Source: Pseudoxanthobacter soli DSM 19599 | GTDB lineage: Bacteria; Pseudomonadota; Alphaproteobacteria; Rhizobiales; Segnochrobactraceae | Assembly: GCF_900148505.1 (NCBI RefSeq) | Contig: NZ_FRXO01000004.1 | Location: forward strand, 124,001-188,000 | Direction: 5' to 3' | DNA length: 64,000 nt | Shown here: positions 38,076 to 48,002 of the stretch, piece after piece | Layout of the letters: each line of letters opens with the position of its first letter | Numbering within the stretch: the stretch's first letter is position 1 | Program-made: the position numbers and the translations under genes | Notes under the pieces: generated by a model | What the model was told of the DNA's origin: nothing | Seen by the model: the letters and a program-made list of their open reading frames with translations, nothing else | Database searches by the model: none

Positions 38076-39476
38076 ATGTCTTCCCAACCCGATTCTTCCG
38101 CTTCGAGTTTCCGTGCCTTCGAAAGCGCCGCGGCGGCGCTCTATGCCAGGGAGGCCGCGGTCTATGCCGAGCGGAGGCCCCGGTCCTCGGCGGCGTGCCG
38201 CGACCACGGCGCCGGTTTCGTCTCCAACGTGCCGCTGCACTGGATGCTGGACTGGCCGATGCCGTTTCCCATGGTGGTGGCCGAGGCGCAGGGCGTTCAT
38301 ATCGCCGACATCGACGGCAACCGGCTGACGGATTTCTGCCTCGGTGACACCGGCGCCATGTTCGGCCACGCTCCGCCGCCTGTCGTGCGGGCGCTCGCCG
38401 GGCTTGCGACGCGGGGCTTCACCTTCATGCTGCCGTCGGCCGATGCCTTCGCCGCCGGCGACCTGCTGGCCGCGCGCTTCGGGCTGCCGCATTGGCAGGT
38501 GGCGACCACGGCGAGCGATGCCAACCGGTTCGCCATTCGCGCCGCGCGCGCCGTGACGCGCCGCCCCAAGGTCCTGGTTTTCGACGGCTGCTATCACGGC
38601 ACCGTCGAGGACACCCTGGTCGATCTCGTCGACGGCCGCACGATCGCGCGCCGCAGCCTGATCGGCCAGGTCGCGGACCTGTCGCAGACGACGGTCGCGA
38701 TCCCGTTCAACGATGTCGACGCGCTGCGGCAGGCGCTTGCTGCCGGAGACGTCGCCTGCATCATCGCCGAGCCGGTGATGACGAACTGCAGCATGATCCT
38801 GCCGGAACCCGGCTTCCACGAGGCGCTGCGCGCGCTGACCCGTGCCGCCGGAACGCTGCTGCTGATCGACGAGACCCACACCCTGTCCACGGGGCCGGGA
38901 GGCTACACGCGCGTTCACGGGCTGGAACCCGACCTGATGGTGATGGGCAAGCCGATCGCCGGTGGTGTTCCGGCGGCGGTCTGGGGCATGACGGCAGCGG
39001 TCGCCGAGGCGTTCGCGGCGGCGCGCGATCGCGACGAGCATGGCCACTCCGGCATCGGCACCACGCTTTCGGGGAGCGCTCTGCAACTCGCCTGTCTGAG
39101 GGCCTGCCTTGAAGAGGTCATGACCGAGGAGGCCTATGCCGCGATGCTCGATCGCGCCGCCGAGATCGAGGCGGGGCTGGCGTCCGTCATCCGCTCGTTC
39201 GGACTGCCGTGGCACGTCGCCCGGGTCGGTGCGCGGCTCGAGGTCGTGTTCCGGTCGGCGCCGCTGCGCAATGCCGCCGAGGCGCGTGCCGCGGCGATGC
39301 CGGAGACCGAGCGGGCGCTGCACATGATGCTGCTCAACCGCGGCTTCCTGCTGACCCCGTTCCACAACATGGTGCTCGTCGGCCCCGGCGTGACGAACGC
39401 GGAGGCGGCAGCGTTCGTCGCCGCGTTCGCGGATGCGGTGGCGGAGCTTTCTTCGTCCGCGGAGGCGATCCAATGA
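38076..39476 (+). CDS. Class III aminotransferase (PLP-dependent)
   Basis: 466 residues, aminotransferase class III fold. The PLP lysine is Lys292 in MVMGKPIAGGVP. LLIDETHTLSTGPGG carries the cofactor-binding aspartate, and VFDGCYHGTVED is conserved. It is near glutamate-1-semialdehyde aminomutase-like and omega-aminotransferase proteins. The 4-base overlap with the glutamine-synthetase-like gene suggests successive or alternating steps on one amine substrate. Start chosen at MSSQPDS; no strong Shine-Dalgarno is evident. Confidence 0.85.
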   Translation: MSSQPDSSASSFRAFESAAAALYAREAAVYAERRPRSSAACRDHGAGFVSNVPLHWMLDWPMPFPMVVAEAQGVHIADIDGNRLTDFCLGDTGAMFGHAPPPVVRALAGLATRGFTFMLPSADAFAAGDLLAARFGLPHWQVATTASDANRFAIRAARAVTRRPKVLVFDGCYHGTVEDTLVDLVDGRTIARRSLIGQVADLSQTTVAIPFNDVDALRQALAAGDVACIIAEPVMTNCSMILPEPGFHEALRALTRAAGTLLLIDETHTLSTGPGGYTRVHGLEPDLMVMGKPIAGGVPAAVWGMTAAVAEAFAAARDRDEHGHSGIGTTLSGSALQLACLRACLEEVMTEEAYAAMLDRAAEIEAGLASVIRSFGLPWHVARVGARLEVVFRSAPLRNAAEARAAAMPETERALHMMLLNRGFLLTPFHNMVLVGPGVTNAEAAAFVAAFADAVAELSSSAEAIQ

Positions 39477-40885
39477 ACATCCAGGCCCCCGATGCCGAGG
39501 CCGTCCGCCCTCGCGGCGCGGCGCCCGTGGAGGAAGCGCAGGAATTCCTCGACGCTCATCCGGAAATCGTGGCGATCGATCTCGTCCTCGTCGACGCCAA
39601 CGGCATCGGGCGGGGCAAGATCGTGCGCCGCCACGAGCTGATGGCGATCTACCGCAACGGCCGCCACCTGCCGGGTTCGATCCTCGGCCTCGACGTGACC
39701 GGCGAGGACGTGGAGGAAACCGGCCTCGTCTGGTCGGACGGCGATGCGGACCGCCGCGCGTGGCCGGTTCCGGGGTCGCTCGTCGCCATGCCGTGGACAT
39801 CGCCGCCGCGGGCACAGGTGCAACTCACGCTCCATGAACTCGACGGCTCCCCGATGATGGCCGATCCGCGCCATGTGCTGGCGTGGCAGGACGAGCGCCT
39901 GAGGCGCCAGGGGCGCCGGCCGGTGCTCGCCTTCGAGCTTGAGTTCTATCTGCTCGACCGGGAGCCGTGCGCCGACGGAACGCCGAGGCCGGCACGGCTG
40001 CCGGTGACGGGCGAGCGACCCGAGACGATCCAGGTCTATGGCGTGCAGGAGCTCGACAGGCTCGAGCCGTTCATCGACGCGGTCTACCGTGCCGCGGAGG
40101 CCCAGCGGCTGCCGGTGGAGACCATGATCTCCGAATATGCGCCCGGCCAGTACGAGCTGACCCTGCGCCACCGCGACGACGCGCTGCGCGCCGCCGACGA
40201 CCTCGCGATGCTGAAGCGGCTGCTGCGCGGCCTCGCCGCCCGCCACGGCATGATCGCGAGCTTCATGGCGAAGCCCTTCGCCGACCGGGCCGGTTCCGGC
40301 ATGCACCTCCATGCGAGCCTCGCCGACGAGACCGGCGCCAATCTGTTCGCCGATCGCGAGGGACAGGTGGTGCCGCTCCTCGCACACGCGGTCGCGGGCC
40401 TCCTCGACACCATGGCCGATGGAATGTTGGTGTTCGCACCTCATCAGAATTCCTGGCGTCGTTTCTCCGCCGGGAGCTACTCGCCGATCGCCCCGAACTG
40501 GGGCACCAACAACCGCAGCGTCGCCGTCCGACTGCCGGCGGGGCCGGCGCCGACCCGTCACCTCGAACAGCGCGTCGCGGGTGTGGATGCCAATCCGTAC
40601 CTCGTGGGGGCGGCGATTCTGGCCGGCATCCGACAGGGCATCGAGCGCGCCCTCGATCCCGGCGAGCCGGTGTCGGGGAATGGATATGCCACTGCAAAGA
40701 CAAGCGAAATTCCGTCGAGCTGGCACGCTGCCATCGGGCGCGCGGCCGGTTCCGCCTTCCTGAGGGACGAGGCGCTCGGGCCCGTGATGCACGACGTCTT
40801 CCTGGCGTTGAAGCGTGCGGAATATGCCCGGTTCGCGCGGGATATCTCGCCGTTCGAATATCGCACCTATCTCGAAACCGTGTGA
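39473..40885 (+). CDS. Glutamine synthetase family protein (gamma-glutamylamine synthetase-like)
   Basis: 470 residues, PuuA-like. ATP-dependent ligation of glutamate to an amine is expected. Blocks AFELEFYLLD, APGQYELTLRHRDDALRAADD, GSGMHLHASL and NRSVAVRLP cover the metal and nucleotide sites of the glutamine synthetase fold. The ATG overlaps the aminotransferase stop (ATGA), so the long upstream open frame is ignored. It is unlikely to be the housekeeping GlnA, which has a different N-terminal domain. Confidence 0.87.
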   Translation: MNIQAPDAEAVRPRGAAPVEEAQEFLDAHPEIVAIDLVLVDANGIGRGKIVRRHELMAIYRNGRHLPGSILGLDVTGEDVEETGLVWSDGDADRRAWPVPGSLVAMPWTSPPRAQVQLTLHELDGSPMMADPRHVLAWQDERLRRQGRRPVLAFELEFYLLDREPCADGTPRPARLPVTGERPETIQVYGVQELDRLEPFIDAVYRAAEAQRLPVETMISEYAPGQYELTLRHRDDALRAADDLAMLKRLLRGLAARHGMIASFMAKPFADRAGSGMHLHASLADETGANLFADREGQVVPLLAHAVAGLLDTMADGMLVFAPHQNSWRRFSAGSYSPIAPNWGTNNRSVAVRLPAGPAPTRHLEQRVAGVDANPYLVGAAILAGIRQGIERALDPGEPVSGNGYATAKTSEIPSSWHAAIGRAAGSAFLRDEALGPVMHDVFLALKRAEYARFARDISPFEYRTYLETV

Positions 40886-40894
40886 GCGGTGGAG

Positions 40895-40916
40895 GGGCGG
40901 CCCGTGGCCGCCCTTT
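40895..40916 (+). terminator. Terminator after the glutamine-synthetase-like gene
   Basis: GGGCGGCC and GGCCGCCC form an 8-bp stem with a CGT loop followed by TTT, 9 bases past the stop. Confidence 0.6.
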
Positions 40917-41021
40917 CCCGTCCGGACGCGACGTTGTGAGGGAAACGCAGGCGGCAGCCGTCAAAATGACTTGCGTACATCAGCCGCGATCAATATAGCG
41001 GTTGCAGGGAGGTTGGCTCTC

Positions 41022-42047
41022 ATGGGCAAAATGACACTGGAAGATGTCGCCCGAGAAGCCGGTGTAAGCCTTGCGACCGTGGACCGGGTGGTGAACGGGC
41101 GCGCCGGCGTACATGCGCGCACCATCGAGCGGGTTCAGACAGCGATAAAGCAGCTCGACTTCCGGCCGGACCGGCATGCCTCGCGGCTTGCCCGGGGACG
41201 CGATTACGATTTTCGCATCATCCTGCCGACGGGCGAGAACGACTTCATGAAGATCCTGGAGGCCGAGTTCCGCGCCACGGGGGAGCGCATGGTGCGCGAG
41301 CGCGTTCGGCTGGACATTTCCCAGGTCGACGTGTTCGACGGCGCCGCGCTGGCCCGCGCGCTGGAGAACCTTCCTTCCGGCGTCGATGGCGTGGCGCTGG
41401 TGGCGCTCGACCATCCGGCGGTGGCGGAGGCGGTGAACGCGCTCACCGATTCCGGCGTGACGGTGCTGACGCTCGTTTCGGATCTGCCGGCCACGCGGCG
41501 GGCAAGGTTCGTCGGCATTGACAATTTCGCCGCGGGCCGCACGGCGGCGTCCCTCGTCGGCCGACTGGCAGGCCGGCGTTCTGGAAAAGTGGGACTTATC
41601 GCCGGCTCGATGTCGCTGCGCGACCATATCGAGCGCCACTACGGCTTCGAGCAGGTCATGGCGCTCGAATATCCGAACCTCGAAGTGCTGCCGGTGCGCG
41701 AGGGGCGCGACGAGAACGCGCGTGCCGAGGCCGCCGCGAGGGCGCTTCTCGCCGATCATCCCGATCTCGTCGCGATCTACAATGTCGGCGGCGGCCAGCT
41801 CGGCGTGGTCAACGCGCTGGAGGAAAGCGGGCGGTCCCAGGAGGTCGTGTTCGTCGCGCACGAACTGACCGCGCTGGCGCGGCGCCAGCTCGTGCGCGGC
41901 ACCATCGACGCCATCATCAATCAGGACGCCGGCCACATGGCGCGCAGCGCCGCGCGGATCCTGCTGGCGTTGCGGGAAGGCGATCCCATCATCGCCGCCC
42001 AGGAGCGGATCCGCATCGAGATCTTCCTGCGCGACAACGTGCCTTGA
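41022..42047 (+). CDS. LacI family transcriptional regulator
   Basis: 341 residues. The N-terminal helix-turn-helix is LEDVAREAGVSLATVDRVVNG, followed by a periplasmic-binding-protein-like sensing domain (FVGIDNFAAGRTAASLVGR). GGGAGG precedes the ATG by about 9 bases. It opens the cluster of a ribose-type importer and probably represses it until the sugar binds. The spacer to the ATPase gene is 139 bases. Confidence 0.92.
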   Translation: MGKMTLEDVAREAGVSLATVDRVVNGRAGVHARTIERVQTAIKQLDFRPDRHASRLARGRDYDFRIILPTGENDFMKILEAEFRATGERMVRERVRLDISQVDVFDGAALARALENLPSGVDGVALVALDHPAVAEAVNALTDSGVTVLTLVSDLPATRRARFVGIDNFAAGRTAASLVGRLAGRRSGKVGLIAGSMSLRDHIERHYGFEQVMALEYPNLEVLPVREGRDENARAEAAARALLADHPDLVAIYNVGGGQLGVVNALEESGRSQEVVFVAHELTALARRQLVRGTIDAIINQDAGHMARSAARILLALREGDPIIAAQERIRIEIFLRDNVP

Positions 42048-42186
42048 ACGTGATCGAGCGGGCGGCGCAGGCTTGCCCGCGCCGGTCCATCGACTGACCG
42101 GATTGACCGCCAGCGGACGAACGAAGCCGCAGCGGCATTCGACCGCCGACGCCGCCGAAGAGCGACGTGGCAGGGAGGCGACGACA

Positions 42187-43779
42187 GTGACCATCGTAAC
42201 GGATCCGCCGTATGCGGCGGAGCAGGGCAGGCCGGGTCGTTCTCCGGGTTCGGAGGCAGCCGCCCCCGTGCTCCAGGCGCGCGGCATCTCCAAGTCCTTC
42301 GGCCCGGTCGAGGTCTTGAGCGGCATCGACCTGTCGCTCGAGGCCGGCACCGTTCATGCGGTGATCGGTGAGAACGGCGCCGGCAAGTCGACGCTGATGA
42401 AGGTCCTTTCCGGCCATCTCGCGCCGACCGAGGGGACCATCGCAATGGACGGAAAGCCGGTCCCGCTCAACGGTCCGGTGGACGCGGAGCGCCACGGCAT
42501 CGTTCTGGTGCATCAGGAGATATTGCTCGCGCCACATCTGACGGTCGCGCAGAACATCTTCATGGGCCGCGAGCTGCGCCGGGGGCTCGTGCTCGACGAC
42601 CGGCGCATGAACGCGCTCGCAGCCGAGGCGGTCCACAATCTCGGCGCCGACATCGCGCCGACGACGGTGGTCTCGCGGCTGTCGATCGCCCAGCGCCAGC
42701 TCGTGCAGATCGCCCGCGCGTTGCAGGTGCCCCATCGCGTCGTGATCTTCGACGAGCCGACGGCCTCCCTTACGCCGGTCGAGACCGAGGCGCTGATCGC
42801 CGTCATCCTCGACCTGAAGGCCAAAGGCGTGGCGGTGCTCTATATCTCGCACCGCCTCCCCGAGGTCGCGGCCATCGCCGACGAGGTCACGGTCCTCAGG
42901 GACGGCAAGCGCATCGCGACACGCCCGGCCGACGGCATCTCGCCGGAAGAGATGGCGCGCCTGATGGTCGGCCGCGACATGGCGAACCTTTATCCGCACC
43001 GCCCGGACGAGGATGCCTCTGCGCCGGCCGTGCTCGCGGTGCGGAACCTGACCGTGCCGGGCTGGGCATCCGACGCGACGTTCGAACTGCGGCAGGGCGA
43101 GATCCTCGGCTTCGCCGGACTGATCGGTGCCGGCAGGACCGAGTTGATGGAGGGCCTCGTCGGCCTGCGGCCGACACATGGCGAAATCCAGGTCGACGGC
43201 AAGCCGGTCCATTTCGCGGATGCCCGCGATAGCATGAAGGCCGGCATCGTCTATCTCAGCGAGGACCGCAAGGGGAAAGGGCTGCTGCTCGGCCAGCGGC
43301 TCGGCGTCAACCTCACGCTTGCCGCGCTCGACCGCTTCCGGAAGGGCTTCCTGATCGACCGGTCGAAGGAAGAATCCGGCCTCACTCAGGCGATCAAGGC
43401 CTTCGACATCCGCGCGAAGCGACGCGAGATGCTGGCCGGCCAGCTTTCCGGCGGCAACCAGCAGAAATTGCTGCTCGCCAAGATGATGCTGCTGGAGCCG
43501 CGGATCGTGATCATCGACGAGCCGACGCGCGGCATCGACATCGGCACCAAGCAGCAGATCTACCGCTTCATCGCCGACCTGGCCGCGGGCGGAAAAGCCG
43601 TGATCGTGGTCTCGTCTGAGATGCAGGAACTGATCGGTCTCTGCCACCGCATCGTGGTGATGCGCGGTGGCCGGATCGTGGGAGAGGTCTCCGGCGAGGC
43701 GATGACCGAGGACGAGATCGTCGTCTACGCCACCGGCGTCAGGACGCAGGACAACCCAACAGCCGAGGCCCGAGCATGA
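42187..43779 (+). CDS. Sugar ABC transporter ATP-binding protein (RbsA type, GTG start)
   Basis: 530 residues with two ATPase halves. Walker [10 protein letters not shown] is at 61-69 and the second half has GLIGAGRTE. Signature [16 protein letters not shown] and Walker [15 protein letters not shown] follow. The GTG at 42187 lies 8 bases after GGGAGG, better than any upstream choice. Its product energises the permease encoded next, which it overlaps by 4 bases. Confidence 0.93.
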   Translation: MTIVTDPPYAAEQGRPGRSPGSEAAAPVLQARGISKSFGPVEVLSGIDLSLEAGTVHAVIGENGAGKSTLMKVLSGHLAPTEGTIAMDGKPVPLNGPVDAERHGIVLVHQEILLAPHLTVAQNIFMGRELRRGLVLDDRRMNALAAEAVHNLGADIAPTTVVSRLSIAQRQLVQIARALQVPHRVVIFDEPTASLTPVETEALIAVILDLKAKGVAVLYISHRLPEVAAIADEVTVLRDGKRIATRPADGISPEEMARLMVGRDMANLYPHRPDEDASAPAVLAVRNLTVPGWASDATFELRQGEILGFAGLIGAGRTELMEGLVGLRPTHGEIQVDGKPVHFADARDSMKAGIVYLSEDRKGKGLLLGQRLGVNLTLAALDRFRKGFLIDRSKEESGLTQAIKAFDIRAKRREMLAGQLSGGNQQKLLLAKMMLLEPRIVIIDEPTRGIDIGTKQQIYRFIADLAAGGKAVIVVSSEMQELIGLCHRIVVMRGGRIVGEVSGEAMTEDEIVVYATGVRTQDNPTAEARA

Positions 43780-44774
43780 GCGACGTCGCCACTTCCAAGC
43801 CCTGGCGGAAATGGGCCGATCTCGATCTGCGCGCCGTCGCCCCGTTTGCCGCACTCGCGGTGCTGATGGTGCTCGGCACGCTGGTGAACCCGAGCTTTCT
43901 CGGCATCGAGAACCTGACGAACGTGCTGACGCGGTCGGCCTTCATCGCCATCATCGCCGTCGGGGCGACCTTCGTGATCGCGTCCGGCGGACTGGACCTT
44001 TCGGTCGGATCGATGTCGGCGCTGGTCGCCGGCACCATGATCCTGTTCATGAACGCGGGCTTCGTCGACGGCGGCATCGGTGCGATTGCCACGGCGATGG
44101 CATTCGCGCTGGTCGTCGGCGCGGTCTGCGGGCTGGCGAACGGGCTGACGATCACCATCGGACGTATCGAGCCGTTCATCGTCACGCTCGGCACGATGGG
44201 CATCTACCGTGCGCTCACGATCTATCTCGCCGAGGGCGGTTCCATCGCGATGAAGTCGCAGGAACTGCGCGCGCTGTATCGCCCGGTCTATTTCGGATCG
44301 GTGTTCGGAATTCCGATCCCGGTGCTGGTGATCGTTGCGGTGGGAATCGTCGGGGCTTTCCTGCTCTATCGCACGGCGTTCGGCCGGCATGTGGTGGCAG
44401 TGGGTTCCAATGAGGATGTGGCGCGCTATTCCGGCATTCCCGTCAACCGGGTGCGGACGCTGACCTATGTGATCCAGGGCATCTGCGTGGCCATCGCCGT
44501 GCTGGTCTATGTGCCGCGCCTCGGCGCCGCCACGCCGACGACCGGGCTTTTGTGGGAATTGCAGGCGATCACGGCCGTCGTCATCGGCGGCACGGCGCTG
44601 AAGGGCGGCGTCGGCCGGATCTGGGGCACGATCTGCGGGGCCGTCATCCTGGAGGTCGTCGGCAACATCATGGTGCTGTCGGATCTCGTCAGCGAGTACC
44701 TGATCGGCGCGGTGCAGGGCGCGATCATCATCATCGCCATGCTTGTGCAGCGCTCGCTGTCGCGGCGGCCATAG
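43776..44774 (+). CDS. Sugar ABC transporter permease (RbsC type)
   Basis: 332 residues, about nine to ten hydrophobic segments, with the CUT2 blocks [34 protein letters not shown] and [18 protein letters not shown]. It is coupled to the ATPase by ATGA. The binding-protein gene follows after a 149-base spacer. Confidence 0.93.
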   Translation: MSDVATSKPWRKWADLDLRAVAPFAALAVLMVLGTLVNPSFLGIENLTNVLTRSAFIAIIAVGATFVIASGGLDLSVGSMSALVAGTMILFMNAGFVDGGIGAIATAMAFALVVGAVCGLANGLTITIGRIEPFIVTLGTMGIYRALTIYLAEGGSIAMKSQELRALYRPVYFGSVFGIPIPVLVIVAVGIVGAFLLYRTAFGRHVVAVGSNEDVARYSGIPVNRVRTLTYVIQGICVAIAVLVYVPRLGAATPTTGLLWELQAITAVVIGGTALKGGVGRIWGTICGAVILEVVGNIMVLSDLVSEYLIGAVQGAIIIIAMLVQRSLSRRP

Positions 44775-44830
44775 CACGGGAGAAAATCCGCGCGCGGAAC
44801 GGGGCGGCCGCGCGGGGCGCTGACAAGCCT

Positions 44831-44858
44831 CGAAGACCGAAGACCGAAGACCGAAAAC
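44831..44858. repeat. Short 7-bp tandem repeat
   Basis: Three copies of CGAAGAC followed by CGAAAAC, in the spacer before the sugar-binding-protein gene. A small simple-sequence tract with no evident function. Confidence 0.7.
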
Positions 44859-44923
44859 CACACAATGAGCGGGCGGGTCGGGGCAATCCGCGGCAGCCGT
44901 CCGCCGAACGGGGAGAAAGCGAA

Positions 44924-45868
44924 ATGCGCAAGTTGGTTCTTGGCCTTGCGGCGGCAGCTCTGCTGGCGGCCGGCGGTGCGGCCGGTGCTCAGGAGAAGAG
45001 CGTCACGATGGCGGTCTCCATTCCCGCCGCCGACCACGGCTGGACGGGCGGCGTCGTCTTCCATGCGGAGCGCGCCAAGAAGATCCTCGAGGAGCGCTAT
45101 CCGGGCCTGAAGATCATCGTCAAGACGTCGCCGGACGGGGCGTCCCAGGCGAACGCACTGGAAGACCTCACGACTCAGGGCATCGATGCCCTCGTGACCC
45201 TGCCGCACAATTCAGACGAGCTGACCGACCCGATCCGTCAGGTGAAGGACAAGGGTGTGTTCGTCACGGTGGTCGACCGTGCGCTGTCCGATCCGACGAT
45301 CCAGGACCTCTACGTCGCCGGCAACAACCCGGAACTCGGCCGCGTGGCCGGCGAGTACATCAAGGAGAAGCTCGGCTCGGGCGACGTCGTGGTGATCCGC
45401 GGCCTGCCGATCGTGATCGACGAGGAACGCCAGAAGGGCTTCGACGAGGCGATCGCCGGCAGCAACATCAAGGTTCTCGACCGGCAGTTCGGCAACTGGT
45501 CCCGCGACGACGCCTTCAAGGTGATGCAGGACTACCTTTCCAAGTACCCGAAGATCGACGCGGTGTGGTGCCAGGACGACGACATGGCCGTCGGCGTGCT
45601 GGAGGCGATCAAGCAGGCGAACCGCACCGACATCAAGTTCGTCGTCGGCGGCGCCGGCATGAAGGACATGATCAAGCGCGTCGCCGACGGCGACACGATG
45701 ATCCCGGTCGACGTGCTCTATCCGCCGGCGATGATCGCAACCGCCATGGAGCTGACGGCGTCCAATTTCTACGATCACATCCCGACCCGTGGCCGCTACA
45801 TCCTGGATGCGACCCTGGTGACGAAGGACAATGCGGCCGAGTTCTATTTCCCGGATTCGCCGTTCTGA
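44924..45868 (+). CDS. Sugar ABC transporter substrate-binding protein (RbsB type)
   Basis: 314 residues with a signal peptide ending near AAGAQEKS. Typical blocks are [47 protein letters not shown] and a conserved [22 protein letters not shown] lies before the ATG. With the LacI regulator, RbsA- and RbsC-type genes it makes a complete CUT2 importer. The sugar cannot be told from sequence; a ribokinase gene lies 8 kb downstream. Confidence 0.92.
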   Translation: MRKLVLGLAAAALLAAGGAAGAQEKSVTMAVSIPAADHGWTGGVVFHAERAKKILEERYPGLKIIVKTSPDGASQANALEDLTTQGIDALVTLPHNSDELTDPIRQVKDKGVFVTVVDRALSDPTIQDLYVAGNNPELGRVAGEYIKEKLGSGDVVVIRGLPIVIDEERQKGFDEAIAGSNIKVLDRQFGNWSRDDAFKVMQDYLSKYPKIDAVWCQDDDMAVGVLEAIKQANRTDIKFVVGGAGMKDMIKRVADGDTMIPVDVLYPPAMIATAMELTASNFYDHIPTRGRYILDATLVTKDNAAEFYFPDSPF

Positions 45869-45916
45869 TCCCCAGCGCCGGCGCAAGCCGGCACGACTCA
45901 AGTCCGACGATGAAAG

Positions 45917-45944
45917 CGAGGCTCCGGTTCGTCCCGGGGCCTCG
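45917..45944 (+). terminator. Hairpin after the sugar-binding-protein gene
   Basis: CGAGGCTCCGG pairs with CCGGGGCCTCG (one G-T pair) around a short loop, 48 bases after the stop. The downstream T run is poor. Confidence 0.5.
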
Positions 45945-45981
45945 TTCCGTTCCGGAGGGTCGATTTGGCTGTGTTGACGAG

Positions 45982-45996
45982 TGTTATATTATAACA
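45982..45996. promoter_or_regulatory. Zur box upstream of the zinc importer operon
   Basis: TGTTATATTATAACA is a perfect dyad (TGTTAT-ATT-ATAACA), matching the known core of Zur operators (GTTATANTATAAC). It lies about 165 bases before the znuA start, the only zinc-uptake operon in view. Zinc-bound Zur would repress here. Confidence 0.85.
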
Positions 45997-46161
45997 TAAC
46001 AATCGCGGCCGCGGCATGAGCCCACCCGTGCGGACGTTGGCGTTGCGCAGGGAACACGGGCTCCAGCATCTGGAGTGGCATTCGGTCGGGCGCCGGCACC
46101 CGACCGGAATCCCATCCAGGCCGTTCCGATGAACCGACATCGAAGACAAGGGTCTGCGAAC

Positions 46162-47037
46162 ATGAGAAAACTGCTTCTGGCGGCGGCTGCCGCCACGGCC
46201 TTGGCCGCGCTTTCCGGCAACGCTCTGGCCGCGGAGAAGATCAGCGTCGTCGCCGCCGAGAACTTCTACGGCGACATCGCCAAGGAAGTCGGCGGCTCTC
46301 ATGTGGACGTGACGAGCATCATCTCGAACCCGGACGACGATCCGCACCTGTTCGAGGCCAGTCCCTCCACCGCGCGTGCGCTCGCCGACGCCGCCATCGT
46401 GGTCTATAACGGGGCGGACTACGATCCGTGGATGGGCAAGCTCTTGTCGGCTTCGCCGAACCCGGAACGCGCCGACATCGTCGCCGCCAAGCTCACCGGA
46501 CACAAGGACGGCGACAACCCGCACCTCTGGTATGATCCGGCGACGGCGCCGGCCGTCGCCGCGGCGATCGCGGCGGCGCTGGAGAAGAAGGATCCCGAGC
46601 ACGCCGCCGACTACGCGGCCGGCCTTGCCCGCTTCGACGGTTCGCTGACGCCGGTCAAGGCGAAGATCGAGGAGATCAAGTCGCGCTACAAGGGCGTGGC
46701 CGTGACCGCGACCGAGCCGGTGTTCGGCTACATGGCGGAAGCACTCGGCTTCGAGATGCGCAACATGGCCTTCCAGAACGCCGTGATGAACGATGCAGAG
46801 CCGACGCCTTCGCAGGTCGCGGCGTTCGAGAACGACCTGAAGAGCGGTGCGGTCAAGATTCTGTTCTACAATTCCCAGGTGACGGACAGCGCGACGGAGC
46901 GTCTGCTCGCCATCGCCAAGCAGGGCGGCGTTCCGGTGGTCGGCGTGACCGAGACGGCACCCGCCGGCAAGACTTTCGCCGCGTGGATGCTCGGCGAACT
47001 CGATGCGGTCGAGGCCGCCCTGAAGCACAGTTCGTGA
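46162..47037 (+). CDS. znuA: Zinc ABC transporter substrate-binding protein
   Basis: Periplasmic metal-binding protein of cluster 9, 291 residues, with a signal peptide ending near NALAAEKI. Candidate metal histidines sit in DDDPHLFEAS and GDNPHLWYDP. Unlike many ZnuA proteins it has no long histidine-rich loop. Such a histidine-rich stretch occurs instead on the ATPase encoded next. The Zur box upstream supports zinc as substrate. Confidence 0.9.
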   Translation: MRKLLLAAAAATALAALSGNALAAEKISVVAAENFYGDIAKEVGGSHVDVTSIISNPDDDPHLFEASPSTARALADAAIVVYNGADYDPWMGKLLSASPNPERADIVAAKLTGHKDGDNPHLWYDPATAPAVAAAIAAALEKKDPEHAADYAAGLARFDGSLTPVKAKIEEIKSRYKGVAVTATEPVFGYMAEALGFEMRNMAFQNAVMNDAEPTPSQVAAFENDLKSGAVKILFYNSQVTDSATERLLAIAKQGGVPVVGVTETAPAGKTFAAWMLGELDAVEAALKHSS

Positions 47038-47078
47038 CCGGGGGCTGTCGAGGCCGCGAGCAAGATGGACGTTCGTGA

Positions 47079-48002
47079 ATGAGTGCCGTCGTTTTCCGCG
47101 ATGTGGCTCTCGATCAGGGGGGGCGCCGGGTTCTGTCCGGCGTCTCCTTTGTCGTTGAGCCCGGACAGTTCGTCGGTGTGCTCGGCCCGAATGGGTCGGG
47201 CAAGACGACGGTGATGCGCGCCATCGTCGGCCTGCTGCCGGTGACGGCGGGGTCGATTTCCGTGTGCGGCGCCCCGGTGCGCCGGGGCAACCCGGCCATC
47301 GGCTACGCCCCGCAGCTGAGGCGCACGCTGGCCGATGCCCGGTTCACCGGGTTTGAAGTCGTCCTGTCCGGCGCCGGTGGCGAGCGATGGGGCTGGCCCT
47401 GGGCCAGCAAGCGCGACCGGGCTGCAGCCTGGTCTGCCCTCGAGCGCGTTGGCGGGCTGGACCTTGCCGGCCGGCCGGTCGGAGAGATGTCGGGCGGTGA
47501 GCGGCAGCGCCTCATGATCGCGCAGGCGCTTCTCGGCGAGCCGCGCCTGCTTCTGCTCGACGAGCCTCTCGTCAGCCTGGATCCGGCGCGCCAGGCCGAC
47601 ATCGTGGCCCTCGTGGCCTCGATTGCGCGCGAGCGCAACATCGCCGTGCTGTTCAGCGCCCACGAGGTCAATCCGCTGGTCGGAGCCATAGACCGGGTGC
47701 TTTATCTCGCGCGCGGTCATGCCGCGACGGGAACAATCGACGAGGTCGTGACCGGGCCGGTGCTGTCGCGGCTCTACGGTTCGTCGATCGATGTCGTCCG
47801 GGTCGACGGCCGGATCTTCGTCATGAGCGGCCGCCACGACGTCGAGCGCGGCGAACATTGCGGCCATGCCCATTCCCATGAGCACGCGCACGGTGCGCAT
47901 TCGCACGGGCACGATCACGGTCCGGCGGGCGTGCTTTCCAGTCCCGGCTCCGCCTCGGTCGGACATCAACATCGCGAGCGGTCGCCCCATGCTGAACTAT
48001 GA
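47079..48002 (+). CDS. znuC: Zinc ABC transporter ATP-binding protein with histidine-rich tail
   Basis: ATPase of 307 residues. Walker A GPNGSGKTT at 36-44, signature MSGGERQRLMIAQALL, Walker B LLLLDEPLVSLD and H-loop FSAHEVN. The C-terminal stretch of about residues 252-280 has eleven histidines in 29 residues (for example HAHSHEHAHGAHSHGHDHG), likely a zinc-binding sensor or store at the cytoplasmic face. The last 14 bases overlap the permease gene. Confidence 0.92.
   Translation: MSAVVFRDVALDQGGRRVLSGVSFVVEPGQFVGVLGPNGSGKTTVMRAIVGLLPVTAGSISVCGAPVRRGNPAIGYAPQLRRTLADARFTGFEVVLSGAGGERWGWPWASKRDRAAAWSALERVGGLDLAGRPVGEMSGGERQRLMIAQALLGEPRLLLLDEPLVSLDPARQADIVALVASIARERNIAVLFSAHEVNPLVGAIDRVLYLARGHAATGTIDEVVTGPVLSRLYGSSIDVVRVDGRIFVMSGRHDVERGEHCGHAHSHEHAHGAHSHGHDHGPAGVLSSPGSASVGHQHRERSPHAEL

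Noticed and set aside
44831-44858. Possible CRISPR-like or regulatory tandem array
   Set aside because: The unit is only 7 bp, without spacers, and is repeated about four times. It is a simple-sequence tract.
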